Shown: piece by piece, positions 24,200 to 35,317 of the stretch
Position numbering within the stretch: position 1 is the first letter of the stretch
Layout: each line of letters begins with the position of its first letter
Assembly: GCA_029379385.1 (NCBI GenBank)
Contig: CM055607.1
Coordinates: 3,968,001-4,032,000, forward strand
Direction of reading: 5' to 3'
DNA length: 64,000 nt
Origin: Quillaja saponaria
Taxonomy: Eukaryota; Streptophyta; Magnoliopsida; Fabales; Quillajaceae
The notes under the pieces: model-generated
What the model was told of the DNA's origin: nothing
Database searches by the model: none
What the model saw: the letters and a program-made list of their open reading frames with translations, nothing else
Program-made: the position numbers and the translations under genes

Positions 24200-25308
24200 T
24201 GTCTTGCCCGAAGAAATTTTATTAAAAAATGAATAAGTTATAGATTTATATATATATTTTGCTTGGATTATCATTAAGCCTTATCACAACTTTACAACAG
24301 TTAAAAAAAACTAAAAGATGTCATAACTTTTAAATTATAATATTTTATTCCAATTTTACCTTTATTCCACTTATGTTTTAATTTTAAGGTTGAAAATATT
24401 AATTAAGAAATTAATTTTTTTAAATAGATAACTTGTGCTTAGAAAATTAATTATTAACTTTATGGTATAATGATTAATTAATGGAAGAATTAAAACGTTT
24501 GAAAATATCTTGTAATCATCTATATCAAAACTAAAAAATTTATAAACATTCGAGCTAATTTTATTTCATTTTTAAAATTAATTTTGTTCATATTATATAT
24601 ATATATATAAAATAATTTTCTCTCAATTTTATTATAAAAGTATGTTAAAAAATAGAAGATAATATAATGTATTACTATTATAAATTTAAATAACAAATAT
24701 TTAATTATACTCTTATGATTTACGACACATTATCTGCTAATTTAAGTTGTCCTATTAATGATGAAAAATAACTTAAAAAGTGAGGTTTAGGGACACTAGT
24801 GCTAGAAATTTTTTCGAGATTTAGGTCCGGGTTGTGGAATGCGAGGCTCTGGACGCCTGGGCCGCAGCCGTGGCATGCAACGGCCAGCGGCTTGCTAGAG
24901 CGCGAGTCCAAATGGTCATTTATTTATTTATTATTTTTCCCTCCAGCTTTTTGACAAATCCCACCTTAGTCCTCTATCAATTTTGTTTTTCATTCTACCC
25001 TTCAGCTTTTTGAGTATATTATTTATTATAATTAATTAAAACTAAATAAAAAATTAATTTCATTTAAAATTAAAATTGAATAAAAATAGTTTAATTTTTT
25101 AACAAAATAAATTAATGTCATTTTTAATAATTTGTTCAAAATATATTTTTTAGACCATGATTACAAATAATAACTTTTAGACAATCTAAACACACATTAC
25201 AAATTAAGATGATATCTTAGGTCATAGATTCTTGCATTACTGTCAAACCAAACAGACCCTTTAGATTTCCTGAACAATAATTTAACCTTCTATAAAATAT
25301 TACTAGAT
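24200..25308. other. AT-rich intergenic DNA with a GC-rich patch
   Basis: No gene is recognised. The block 24815-24915 is strongly GC-rich (words such as GCCTGGGCCGCAGCCGTGG) inside very AT-rich DNA. It is open on the minus strand for 63 codons, but the translation resembles no family I know. Confidence 0.45.
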
Positions 25309-25309
25309 A

Positions 25310-25552
25310 ACAAAATGAGAAAGAACTAATCCTTAAAGTATACTAAAAATTACCAAAGTCAGAAGCATGAATCCTTATGATTTACTAAACATTATCAGTA
25401 TTCTTAGATTTGCCAGAAGATGATACACTGCACCTGTCATGTTGACTGCCTTGAAGTCCTTATGCTGCAGTAGACAAATTAATAAGGATTCATGCTTCTA
25501 ACTTTAGTACTTTTCTTAGAATACTTCAAAGATTAATTCTTCTCAATTTGTT
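25310..25552. repeat. Long imperfect hairpin with arms of about 70 bases
   Basis: The arm 25310-25378 pairs with 25482-25552. The inner 18 bases, AGAAGCATGAATCCTTAT, are perfectly complementary, and pairing continues at roughly 75-80% to the base of the stem. The loop (25379-25481) is 103 bases and less AT-rich than its surroundings. The form fits a young MIR-type inverted duplication or a small MITE. I recognise no known mature miRNA in it. Confidence 0.6.
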
Positions 25553-25559
25553 CAAAAGT

Positions 25560-26378
25560 AGTCTATAATAGGTGAAATTGATGTACAGGAAAGCTAAATG
25601 ATCTGTTTTGTTTGACCACGAGACAAGAATTACAGTCTGAGAGATGTTGTTTCAATTTCAATATATATTTTGATTAATGATACCTACACAATACTATTAT
25701 ACAACTAAACTAACACCACAAAATGATGGTCTCACAAACTATCTTTAAAATTAAACTTGTCAAGAGATAAACATTGTGAAAACAAACCTTGATGCCCAAA
25801 ATTAAACTTGTGTTTCATAAGTTTTGAGCACGTACATGTGAAACATTTGGATAACAATATTACAAATCGTACTATAACTTTTCTCTATTACGTTGTTTTC
25901 TGTTTAAAATTCCTGTTGATCATGTTCTTCGAAAAGACATTATATTGTATGTACTATTTAGTTTTTAATGCCTCCGGACTAACCACAAACCAACTTGAGG
26001 CTCCATTCCATAATTATCCTCATATCAAATTGACAAAACTACCCTTTGCATGTCTGTTCAAAATAGGTAACTATAATGGGGAGGATGGACAGTTAAATAA
26101 TCCACATGAAGTGGTTATAATTCGGGACTTCTCAGCGAGAGGCCTCATGTTTGAAATATCTTACGTTTTGAATTCAAGGAGGAATATTGCATACGGAGGG
26201 AGAAGACCAAGAGGAAATGAGAGAAGATGGAAGATGGTTTTTTTTTTTTTTTTTTGGTAATAATTAATATATTTATATTGTAATACTAAATATTTATTAA
26301 TATTTTTAAATGTTTAATCTTTTAAACATGTAATAATATATATATATATATATTTCTCAGTTTTCAAATAGTAATACT
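25560..26378. other. Intergenic region
   Basis: No gene is recognised. A plus-strand frame at 25808-26260 is open for 150 codons but ends in a poly(T)-encoded run of Phe and matches no family I know. A poly(T) tract near 26236-26256 and a TA run near 26336-26352 are present. Confidence 0.4.
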
Positions 26379-26379
26379 T

Positions 26380-26953
26380 TGATTAAGAGTTTGAATGGAG
26401 GAAGAGGAGATGAGAGTAAATGAAAGGTGATCAAAAATGACACTTATCATTTAATAGGAGATTAAAAAATTAAAGAAGAAGAATAAATAATAATGTACAT
26501 TTCTAGTTTAGGAATTAAGTAAGAAAAAAAAAAGCAGATAATATGTTGTTATATGGTTTTACAGTTACTTTCTTTAAATATTTTATTTGAATATTAGTAT
26601 AAATTTAATAGAAAGAATATGGGCATACTAGTCATAATATGTAAAACTTATAATATATAGTACTATCTTCTTCAATTAATGAATTTAAAATTTTTTAGAA
26701 AAGTAGATGTACCTAATCACTTTCTCTCCCTTATTTAAAAAAAAAAACTCTAAAACCAAGGAAAATTGTAAGTATAATCCCTCCTTAATTTTTCTTCATC
26801 CAAATAATCGCTAAATATATCTTATCATTTCTCTCATTTTCATTCAAATTCAGTAAACTCCCAAATAAAACCAAAAAAATAAGTATAATTTTTTCTTTCC
26901 TTCCATCTACTCCACACTCCTCTCTTATTCCTCTAAACTCTTAAATAGCCGCT
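26380..26953. mobile_element. MITE-like element, copy 1 of a family in this window
   Basis: The left end (AAGAGTTTGAATGGAGGAAG from about 26384) pairs with the right end, whose reverse complement reads AAGAGTTTAGAGGAATAAG. An internal AACTCCCAAATAAAA at 26856-26870, followed by AATAAGT and a T-rich stretch, is shared with the element at 62643-63052. No reading frame is seen. Confidence 0.55.
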
Positions 26954-26959
26954 AAAATG

Positions 26960-27780
26960 AAACCAAAGACGCAGATTTGGATCCTCTCTTGCACGAGAGA
27001 ATGATCTGTTCAAATCTTACATCTCTCCTTTTCCCTTTCAAAAATGTATTTTATTACAAAAATAATTTGACCCTTGAATCTCAATTCATTTTCTATATGG
27101 AAGAGGAGATATTAGAGATTGATGGTCAGTGTCAATATCTGCCACAACATAAGATTCAAGGAGAAGAAAAATTGACATAGCAGCGACTGTTGACGAAGGA
27201 GCAACCAATTTTGTCCACTTGATTACTTTTAAAGATTTTTCTAAAAAATGTCCTAAAAATATTTGTTAACTAGTAATAGATATAATATTTTTAAATTAAA
27301 ATTTTTAAATATAATAATTTATATATTAATTAATATTCAAATTACGTTTAACTAATATAATAAATATTAAAATTTTTTATTTATAAAAATTAATAAGTAA
27401 AGGTACTTGTTAGTAAAAATTCCTAGTTGTTGGTTAAATATAAAGTTGGTACCAAACATTCAACTCAACGGTGACATAGCAATGTGGCCCTGCTTCTTAT
27501 GTTTGGACATGACACTATGATTAATGACAGGTTAGTGGCACTACATGATTGGCTAAGGGTACTGTTTACAAAAAAAATTAAAAAGAACATATTGTTTTTA
27601 GAAACATCAAAATTATGTAAAAATAAGAACTTTGCAATGCACTCCATGAGATTTTCAAAATAAAAAATTTCAAAGACATAAAAATTAAATTTTGTGGAGA
27701 GTGAGTGATAATACAAAATTGGATGGAAGTAGAAAATGTAGAATTATGTAAAAAGAGAAGATGGAAGGGGAAGGTGCAAT
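26960..27780. other. AT-rich intergenic region
   Basis: No gene is recognised. The short open frames at 26977-27180 (+) and 27465-27716 (-) match nothing known. Confidence 0.4.
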
Positions 27781-27781
27781 A

Positions 27782-28059
27782 ATATTTGACACTTAAACAC
27801 TCATAGTTTATTTATATTTATTTTTGATTAATTCAACACAAGTCACATTCCATTGTGAAAAATTTAATAAAACTTTCACAAATTGTGGTTAGAAAATCAA
27901 AACTTCAAAGAATTTGAAGCATTTAGGTCATAAATTGATGTTCTTAACAGTCATATTGCTTCATAAATGTGATTTCAATGATATTTAACTCTTAAATACT
28001 CATAGATCCTTCATAATTATTTTTGATTAATTGAACACAAGTCACACCCCATTGTGAAA
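27782..28059. repeat. Direct duplication of a 79-base unit, 120-base spacer
   Basis: The segments 27782-27860 and 27981-28059 are equal in length and about 80% identical. They share TTTTTGATTAATT, AACACAAGTCACA and CCATTGTGAAA in the same order. Confidence 0.8.
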
Positions 28060-29060
28060 TCCACTATAACTTAGAATCAATTAATTTTATCCACTGAATC
28101 AATTGGAACCTTCGGTAAGACTTGTGAGGGTAAGCAAGCAATAATGAATGGATCATATAGAGTTTAATTCCAATTAATTGATTTATTAACTTTTGTGCCT
28201 AAAATGATTCTCGACTAGCTTTTGATTTATCTATTTTTGAATGGCATCTGAGTGTTAGGTAGCAGATGACACTTGAGCATAATTTGTGAACACTAATTTT
28301 ATATAGGAGAAAGATATCTCTTGAATTAAAACAATATGGAATAATGTATAAAGTCATAACTCATAAGTGTTAAAAACCTAAATAGGGGAAAAAATTTATC
28401 ATATGATTTTCATATAACTAAGCAAAAATGTAAAGAAAGAATGTATAAGTGATGGGTTTGGTATGTATAAAGTTTTATTTGATCTAGTCAAGTCAAATTA
28501 ACAAAAATTTTACTCAAGCTTTTGAAGTCAATGGAGTATTAGAAAATTAAATCGGGTTAAAAACAACACGAACGTAGATTGTGTTGAGCATCATTTTTAT
28601 GTATTAAAAAGCTCTTGAATTATATCATATTTTTTTATATATATAACTCAACTCGACTAAGTCTTAAATCTCAAACTAGTTGGGGTCGGTATTTTTTATA
28701 CATAAAATATATTTTAAAATATTAGAAAATAAATTAGAGTGAGTCGGGTGTTACTGAGCTAAAATTTCTTCAATATAAATAACTGGCCGACTCTGAGTAA
28801 AATATAAAAAATCATTTAATTGAAAACTCAAGTTTATTCGAATTGTCGTATTTTAGTATCAAATTAATTCAATCATATTGGGTTAGTCGGATTGCAATAT
28901 TTTATACACACCCCTAATTCAAAGTTCAAACTATCTTTAATAGGGTTGTTTTCCAATGAAAAAGAAAAAAATCTCATCTAATCTTATTCTAATGGATCGG
29001 AAAGAATCTTATCAACTATTTTTTCCCTAAATTTATCTCTTAAAGTTAATATCTTATCTT
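28060..29060. other. AT-rich intergenic region
   Basis: No gene or clear repeat is recognised. Confidence 0.45.
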
Positions 29061-29217
29061 CTTTTTTTGTCAAATGATCTCTCATCGGAAAAGAAAAATC
29101 AATTACAAGACTGCTCAACTTCTTAGATCACATCCCTACAAAAAGTAAGATTCCTGTGGGCTTGCTTTGCAACCAAATCAACAATCCAATTACACATTTT
29201 ATTGACATGGGAGAAAC
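29061..29217 (-). mobile_element. 5'-truncated LINE 3' end (RNase H remnant)
   Basis: On the minus strand, 29123-29212 reads SFSHVNKMCNWIVDLVAKQ followed by AHRNLTFCRDVI and a stop. This resembles the C-terminal part of the RNase H domain of plant non-LTR retrotransposons. About 55 bases further on the strand ends in a short A run (plus-strand T run 29062-29068). Possible short target duplications (TTATCTT-type words) flank the piece. Everything upstream of this part of the LINE is absent. Confidence 0.45.
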
Positions 29218-29229
29218 TTTATCTTAAAG

Positions 29230-29807
29230 TGGGTTTGCTAAATGACAAATAAAATAAGTTAGATTATGTAATTAGATTGAGAATTTTTGCTTCCCACTCT
29301 TTTTATGGAACAAAACCAGATTATATAAAGTAGCAAGAATGTTTTGTTTTCTCCTAATTATTGAATTTAGTGGAAAAAAAATGCTTCTTGATTATAGTGT
29401 AGTAAATAAAGAAAGAAAGATACCTCATTTTAATTTCTATTCTATTAATAAAGATAAAATAATTAGTTTATCATGTGATATTTTAATGATAAGATTAATT
29501 TTTATTGATGAGATATGAATTAAAACATTAAAATGAGACAGAAAATCTCATTCATGATTAGATTATGGGAGTTGAAGGAAACTAATGAAAAGAGCAAAAA
29601 TAGTTGACAGGTGAAGCTATAATTGTCACAACTAAAATACATACAAAAGTTGTTAATTTATATAAATTTGTCATCTAATTAATATTTTACATGAATAAAT
29701 ACTGTAACTAATTTATTTTTCATAGTTTAGATTGGACCCAGCACTGTCTCTCTCTGTCTGATTGAATGATGGACAGAGCGCGGGACGTTTGAACAAGAGA
29801 GAGTGGG
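29230..29807. promoter_or_regulatory. 5' flank of the E-type PPR gene
   Basis: No other gene lies here. The 250 bases before the PPR start should contain its promoter; CTCTCTCTCTGTCTG lies about 50 bases before the start codon. No definite TATA box was identified. Confidence 0.3.
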
Positions 29808-31460
29808 ATGATCAGAAAGAGAACAAACGACAGGAGCAACAGCCGTCACCAACCATCGAGCCTTTGGCGGAAATGCACGAACTTTCGAGCTCTGAAACAA
29901 ATCCATGCTTTCATGGTCATCAATGGCTTCAATTCAAACACTCCTGCTCTTAGAGAACTCATTTTCGCAAGTGCCATTGCTATTACAAATACTATTGAAT
30001 ATGCCCACCAACTCTTCACTCATATTGCTCAACCAGACACCTTCATGTGGAACACCATGGTCAGGGGCTCAGCTCAGAGCTTTAAACCTAAGAATGCTAT
30101 TGCGCTCTATAGAGAGATGGATAATCGGGGTGTAAAGCCTGATAGTTTCACTTTCCCTTTTCTGCTCAAGGCTTGCACTAAGCTTTGTTGGATCAATATG
30201 GGTTTTGGAATTCATGGGAGGGTTTTGAAATTTGGCTTCGGATCAAATACGTTCGTGAGGAATACCCTTATATCTTTTCATGCTAATTGTGGAGATTTAA
30301 ATATTGCAAGTGCACTTTTTGATGTTTCTGAGAGAACGGATGTTGTTCCTTGGTCGGCATTAACAGCTGGATATGCCAGACGAGGGAAATTGGATATTGC
30401 ACGGCACCTTTTTGATGAAATGCCGATGAAAGATTTGTTTTCCTGGAATGTGATGATAACTGGGTATGCAAAGCAGGGAGAGATGGAGAGCGCCAGGAAA
30501 CTTTTCAATGAGGTTCCAAAGAGAGATGTAGTGACTTGGAATGCGATGATTGCGGGTTATGTTCTTTGCGGCTCTCATAAGCGGGCACTGGAATTGTTTG
30601 AAGAGATGAGCACAGCAGGAGAACGGCCAGATGAGGTGACAATGTTGAGTTTGTTGTCTGCCTGTGCAGATTTGGGAGATTTAGATAATGGGAAAAAAAT
30701 GCATTGCAAGATTTTGGAATTAGGTTCAAGAGAGTTGAGCAAATTACTTGGGAATGCACTTATAGATATGTATGCCAAATGTGGAAGCATTGAAAGAGCG
30801 CTTGAAGTGTTCAAAGGGATGAGAGATAAAGATGCGACCACATGGAACTCTGTGGTAGGAGGGCTGGCTTTCCATGGCCACGCCAAGGAATCAATTGATC
30901 TGTTCACAGAGATGCAGAGGACAAAAGTTTGTCCAAATGAGATCACTTTTGTTGGAGTCCTAGTAGCTTGCAGCCACGCTGGGAAAGTTGAAGAGGGTCA
31001 TCGTTATTTTGATCTTATGAGAGATAAGTATAAAGTTGAGCCCAACATTAGGCATTATGGGTGTATGGTAGATATGCTAGGTCGTGCTGGGTTACTAAAT
31101 GAAGCATTTGAGTTCATACACTCAATGGAGATTGAACCCAATGCTATTGTTTGGAGGACTCTGCTTGGAGCTTGCAGAATTCATGGAAATGTTGAATTGG
31201 CAAGGCGTGCAAATGAACAGCTACTAAAAATGAGAAGGGACCAGAGTGGGGACTATGTACTACTGTCTAACATATATGCCTCGCAAGGTGAGTGGGACGG
31301 TGTGCAGCAGGTGAGGAAGCTAATGGATGACAATGGTGTAAGGAAAGAGGCAGGCCATAGCTTAGTCGATGCAGATAACAAAGCTCTTATGCATTATTTG
31401 TTTGAATCAAAACCTAAGTTGAAGAGTAGAAACCAAATAGCTTCAGCTTCAAATAGGTGA
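29808..31460 (+). CDS. E-subgroup PLS-type pentatricopeptide repeat protein (At5g15300-like)
   Basis: Intronless 550-residue PPR protein. PPR proteins bind organelle transcripts sequence-specifically; PLS-type members mostly support C-to-U editing in mitochondria or plastids. The start MIRKRTNDRSNSR is chosen because the recalled Arabidopsis At5g15300 protein begins almost identically. The N-terminal region has LKQIHAFMVINGF, then repeats follow in P-L-S order with landmarks such as PDTFMWNTMVRG, KDLFSWNVMITGYAKQGE, RDVVTWNAMIAGY and LGNALIDMYAKCGSIERA. The E region starts near residue 480 (GDYVLLSNIYASQGEWDGV) and the protein ends soon after, with no DYW deaminase domain. Any editing activity would therefore need a DYW partner. 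It converges on the CASP gene, as its Arabidopsis homologue lies beside CASP5. The frame is intact. Confidence 0.95.
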   Translation: MIRKRTNDRSNSRHQPSSLWRKCTNFRALKQIHAFMVINGFNSNTPALRELIFASAIAITNTIEYAHQLFTHIAQPDTFMWNTMVRGSAQSFKPKNAIALYREMDNRGVKPDSFTFPFLLKACTKLCWINMGFGIHGRVLKFGFGSNTFVRNTLISFHANCGDLNIASALFDVSERTDVVPWSALTAGYARRGKLDIARHLFDEMPMKDLFSWNVMITGYAKQGEMESARKLFNEVPKRDVVTWNAMIAGYVLCGSHKRALELFEEMSTAGERPDEVTMLSLLSACADLGDLDNGKKMHCKILELGSRELSKLLGNALIDMYAKCGSIERALEVFKGMRDKDATTWNSVVGGLAFHGHAKESIDLFTEMQRTKVCPNEITFVGVLVACSHAGKVEEGHRYFDLMRDKYKVEPNIRHYGCMVDMLGRAGLLNEAFEFIHSMEIEPNAIVWRTLLGACRIHGNVELARRANEQLLKMRRDQSGDYVLLSNIYASQGEWDGVQQVRKLMDDNGVRKEAGHSLVDADNKALMHYLFESKPKLKSRNQIASASNR

Positions 31461-31463
31461 TAA

Positions 31464-31940
31464 GAAGTCATCATGTTTACTTTATGTTACTTAGGGTTAG
31501 TAATCACATGCTAGTATTCAAGTGCTACTGTTGTTAATTTTACAAGGTATAAATACAGTCTGTTACTTGAAGTTGCTTGAAAATGAGAAAGCTTAGTAAT
31601 GGCATTCATCTACTGACAGCTGACACACAAGTTCTTATACTCGCACAAAGACAAGCTTTCACGCATACATACACGCTACACAGATAGAGTCTTCATAATC
31701 ATAGTCACTTTCACGAACCACTTAGGAAAACCAATGTTCCTCGTAGGGTCATTTAGTTCGAAACTGAAGAGGAAGGGGATGGATAAAAAGTAAAAACAAT
31801 GCTTTCATTAAATATCAAACAGAGCAGAGAACATAGAGAATGAAATAAACACAATTCAGACAATACTCACGTTCACTCTTTGCATAAACAAACTAAGAGA
31901 CACTCATAGATGAACTAATCTTGGTAGCATTAGCTCAATG
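31464..31940. other. 3' flanks between convergent PPR and CASP genes
   Basis: No gene is seen. This should contain the 3' UTRs and polyadenylation signals of the two convergent genes. Confidence 0.5.
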
Positions 31941-31945
31941 ATCTA

Positions 31946-32881
31946 TCAACGTCGAGAAAGGGCCAGACCAGACAACAGGATTAGCAGTATAAACAGCACA
32001 ACTCCTACAAAGGATCCGATCAATGAGCCAGAGGTACGCTCACAGAAAGAATTAAACTGTTGGCAGATGGCAAACCAATTTGCCTTTGTGTTCCCCTTGT
32101 GTGCCACATATACGATAGCTGCTGCTGCTGAAGCTCCTGCTGTCAACAAAGATAGCATTGCCTGCATAAAGGTAACTGTAAGAAAGCTTCTTGACGGACC
32201 ATAAGCTATTTATTGATAAGGAGAAAGGTGTTTCCGGAAGTAACTCTTTGAAAAAGAATATAATTTTACATTAAATCTCAGATATATCTTTTTATGTTCG
32301 TTGAACCCTTATTATAAGTTCTTTTTCATTTCAAAACCAATGCTATAAGATTGTGTTGTTGCTCTGCCAACTGAATAGAGTATCTTCAACATAAATTGAC
32401 TTCCAGGAACAAGAGAGAGGGAGAAACAGGTATGATGGATTACCGTGTCAAAGAATATCAATATAATTCTACTTCTTTCCGAAGCGCTCCTTATGATGTG
32501 GAAGATAGAAAGAGGGAGAGAAAGAACCAGGTATGCACTTACAGTGGCATTGGCAATCACAAAGAACCTGTTTCGAGACACAAAGGTTAAATACAAGAAT
32601 TTATTTTTCTGTTACTTGCACATAAAAGAATTCAAACAACGTGATCAAGAAGACATCACATACGTAAACGTTGGAAGATCGTTATACTCAGCCCTGAACC
32701 GAATGAACTGTGTGAAGAAAGGAAGTGTTTCATTGGTTGTACCCATGGCAATCCCACTCGCTAAGGTACCAACGAGAGCAACAAGCCTTAAAATGAAATC
32801 CAGTATTGCCACCCCCTTGTTCATGCCGTTCTTTGGGGTGGAAGTCTTAGTCTCACCAAGCTCAATAGCACCTGACTTCAT
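31946..32881 (-). CDS. CASP5: Casparian strip membrane domain protein (CASP5 type)
   Basis: Three exons: 32881-32664 (218 nt), 32567-32444 (124 nt) and 32161-31946 (216 nt). GT-AG introns are 96 and 282 nt and the product is 185 residues. CASPs are four-helix plasma-membrane proteins of the endodermis that scaffold peroxidases and other wall enzymes for Casparian-strip lignin. The sequence has a short N-terminal cytosolic arm, a first helix ([19 protein letters not shown]), the first extracellular loop with [20 protein letters not shown] (the conserved CASP signature), a second and third helix, the second loop with [20 protein letters not shown] (paired cysteines), and a last helix ending SGLALSRR. 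Length and sequence match recalled Arabidopsis CASP5 (187 residues). It lies between two PPR genes, as CASP5 does in Arabidopsis. The frame is intact. Confidence 0.95.
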
Positions 32882-32899
32882 CTTTCAAGGAAAATGAGC

Positions 32900-35317
32900 C
32901 TCTGGCTTACCAATGTGTACTTTTTTACTGGACCAGAATCTTGCTGGTGTGAATTCTCAAATTCTTGAAAGGGTTTTCAGAGAGGTGAGAGTCGAATGTA
33001 CATTGGAAAAGAGTAGCATAATGGTCTTTATATGCTTGCACGAGTCTTTGATATTCCTCCATGCATATTAAATAACTAAGGAATAAAGAGTAGGTTTGCC
33101 ATCTGTAGAAGATAAAGAGACCCACATTACCACTCCAACATAAAACATAAACAAGCCCAATGATTTCAATGGCATTCTTAGCTTAAATAAGCCAGACATA
33201 GATGTCCGGGAAAGGTTTGTATAAGTGACATGCCCATACTTACTAAAGCTTAATAAAACCAGGTTTAGGTTGTATTTTAAGGATTACCTGCCCGTACTTG
33301 CTCTGTTTTAAACTTTTTTATTGCTTTTAAACCAAGATGAGATTGAAGATCACAACCACATCCAACTCCACCAAAGCAAACTCCCAAATAGGAAAAGTTA
33401 CTTATGATCAAAATTAGTAGGGTACGATGGTAGCCTTATAGAAGAGGAATAATCAATAACAGGATATTAAATTAAAAGAGAAGCTCCCTTTTGTTCTATC
33501 ATAGAGAGCTTTAGAAAAATTGAGGCAGTTGACATGTTGACTGGAAAAGCTTCCAAGAGTTGGGAATTTGAGTAGCTGTCTATGATGTAGCACCGGGTCC
33601 AATACCTGTCATTCAACCAAATCACTCTGTTACACTTCGTCAATTAACAGTCACAACTCCCTCTGGAATACGTTCTTATTGACAACGCAGTATATGAAAT
33701 ATGAAACGAAACATTAGCAGTCAGAAAATTAGCTGCCATGTGAAGAACGCTTAAAGGTGTAAATTATTCATTTTATTTAAGCATATTGTCTGTCTAAAAA
33801 TAGAATGCCCGGGCTGCAATTTGGGAAGGCCTAATGTAAGTGCAATGTTTAATAAAATTAAGTTTTACAGAGTCCATAAAAGAAATAGTCTTTGATGAAG
33901 AAAGTAATTGTGTCTCCCATGCTTCACAGCGTGGGCAAGATAACCAAAAATCTGTAACTCTTAAATCAAGCCTCAATTATATGTTTCATCAACTTATTTA
34001 TTTTGTAAATTATCAAGCTAATAGAAATAAGATAACAAACATCAATCAACCTGCAATGCAGAAAACAAGTGAGCTCCCCTCTAAATCACAACAGTTTACC
34101 CCAGTCCCTTCCTTTAAGCATTAACATATGATGCTGGCAGGCAGTATGCTTGTTGATTATCCTGTTGAGTACCACTTAACTGATGAATAAGGATTTCTTC
34201 TGTTGTAAGTTCTGCAACTACCAACATAACTATATGAGAGGCATACTAACGGTGCAAAAGAAACCCGGTAGTGCTCTAAAGATTTGTGCATAGATCTAGC
34301 CTCCAGCAAGACCAAACATCTGGGTTTGGAACTCAACAGAGAGCTACTGAAACTCATCTGTACAATCAAGATGTAGCTGCTTTGTCTCCTACAATGGTGG
34401 AAACTTCGGTTACACTTTAGCTAGGGAATGCTCTCATAGGAGAAAAAATCCTTCATGGTGGAAGCTATGTGGTTTGCTGACACAATTCATCAATTCAGTT
34501 GTAGAATTTGTCCAACCATTAGGTAATATTGGTATCTTGTGCAAAAGAGCTAGATAATGAGATGCATATGCTCAGAAATACATGCCCATATAAATGAATC
34601 CCGGAGACAATGATTTGAAAGTAAAATCACTCAAATTAAAGAAAGGAACATCTTAGCTACTCTTTTTGAGCTAGCATTCCTTTAAGTTTTTAACCATCAC
34701 TTGGTCCTTTAAGAGCATCCGGGATTCAAGGCATCAGTTTCAAGGGAACAGCTAAAATATAGAAGAACAAGTCCAGACATGTAAAGAATCAAAGAACAAT
34801 CACAGCAAGCATTTAATTAGGTTTCTGATCAAAAATTGAAACTGCCACTTCATGTCACCTTTCAAGCCTAACCCGGTTTTTTACTTGACAAGTTCCAAAT
34901 CAGAACTATTAGTAACACATTTCTCCAAGCATTTAATTAGTACTCTGCCATGCCACAATATATTTCAAGAGTCACACAGGTTCAATTGTCTGCTAAAATT
35001 CTGTGTCTAACAGAGGATTGTGAAGAAAGAACCATGTCAGAGATGGTAAAGGAAATGTCAACATTTAAAAGTGCTAAACTGAATCTTGCTGCTAGAAGAA
35101 ACTGCCACTTAAACAATTAGGACTCCATATATGTAATGTGCACATATAAATACAAGAATAAAACAAATACATACGTCATAGGTTACAATATATTCAGAAA
35201 ACAAAGTCATCAGATTACTGACCCATAATACAAGAAAAGCTAGAAACCGCACCATGACTAGAAGTAGCAATGTATTGTTTGCAACAATTTGCATTTCCCC
35301 CCGTTTAGCATTTGACT
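32900..35317. other. Intergenic: CASP 5' flank and long PPR 3' flank
   Basis: No gene is recognised in these 2.4 kb. The CASP promoter should lie in the first part and the PPR 3' UTR in the last part. Short open frames (for example 33840-34124 on plus) match nothing known. Confidence 0.4.

Noticed and set aside
25808..26260. 150-codon open frame on the plus strand
   Set aside because: No recognisable domain; it ends in a poly(T)-encoded Phe run and lies in AT-rich DNA with MITEs, so chance is likely.
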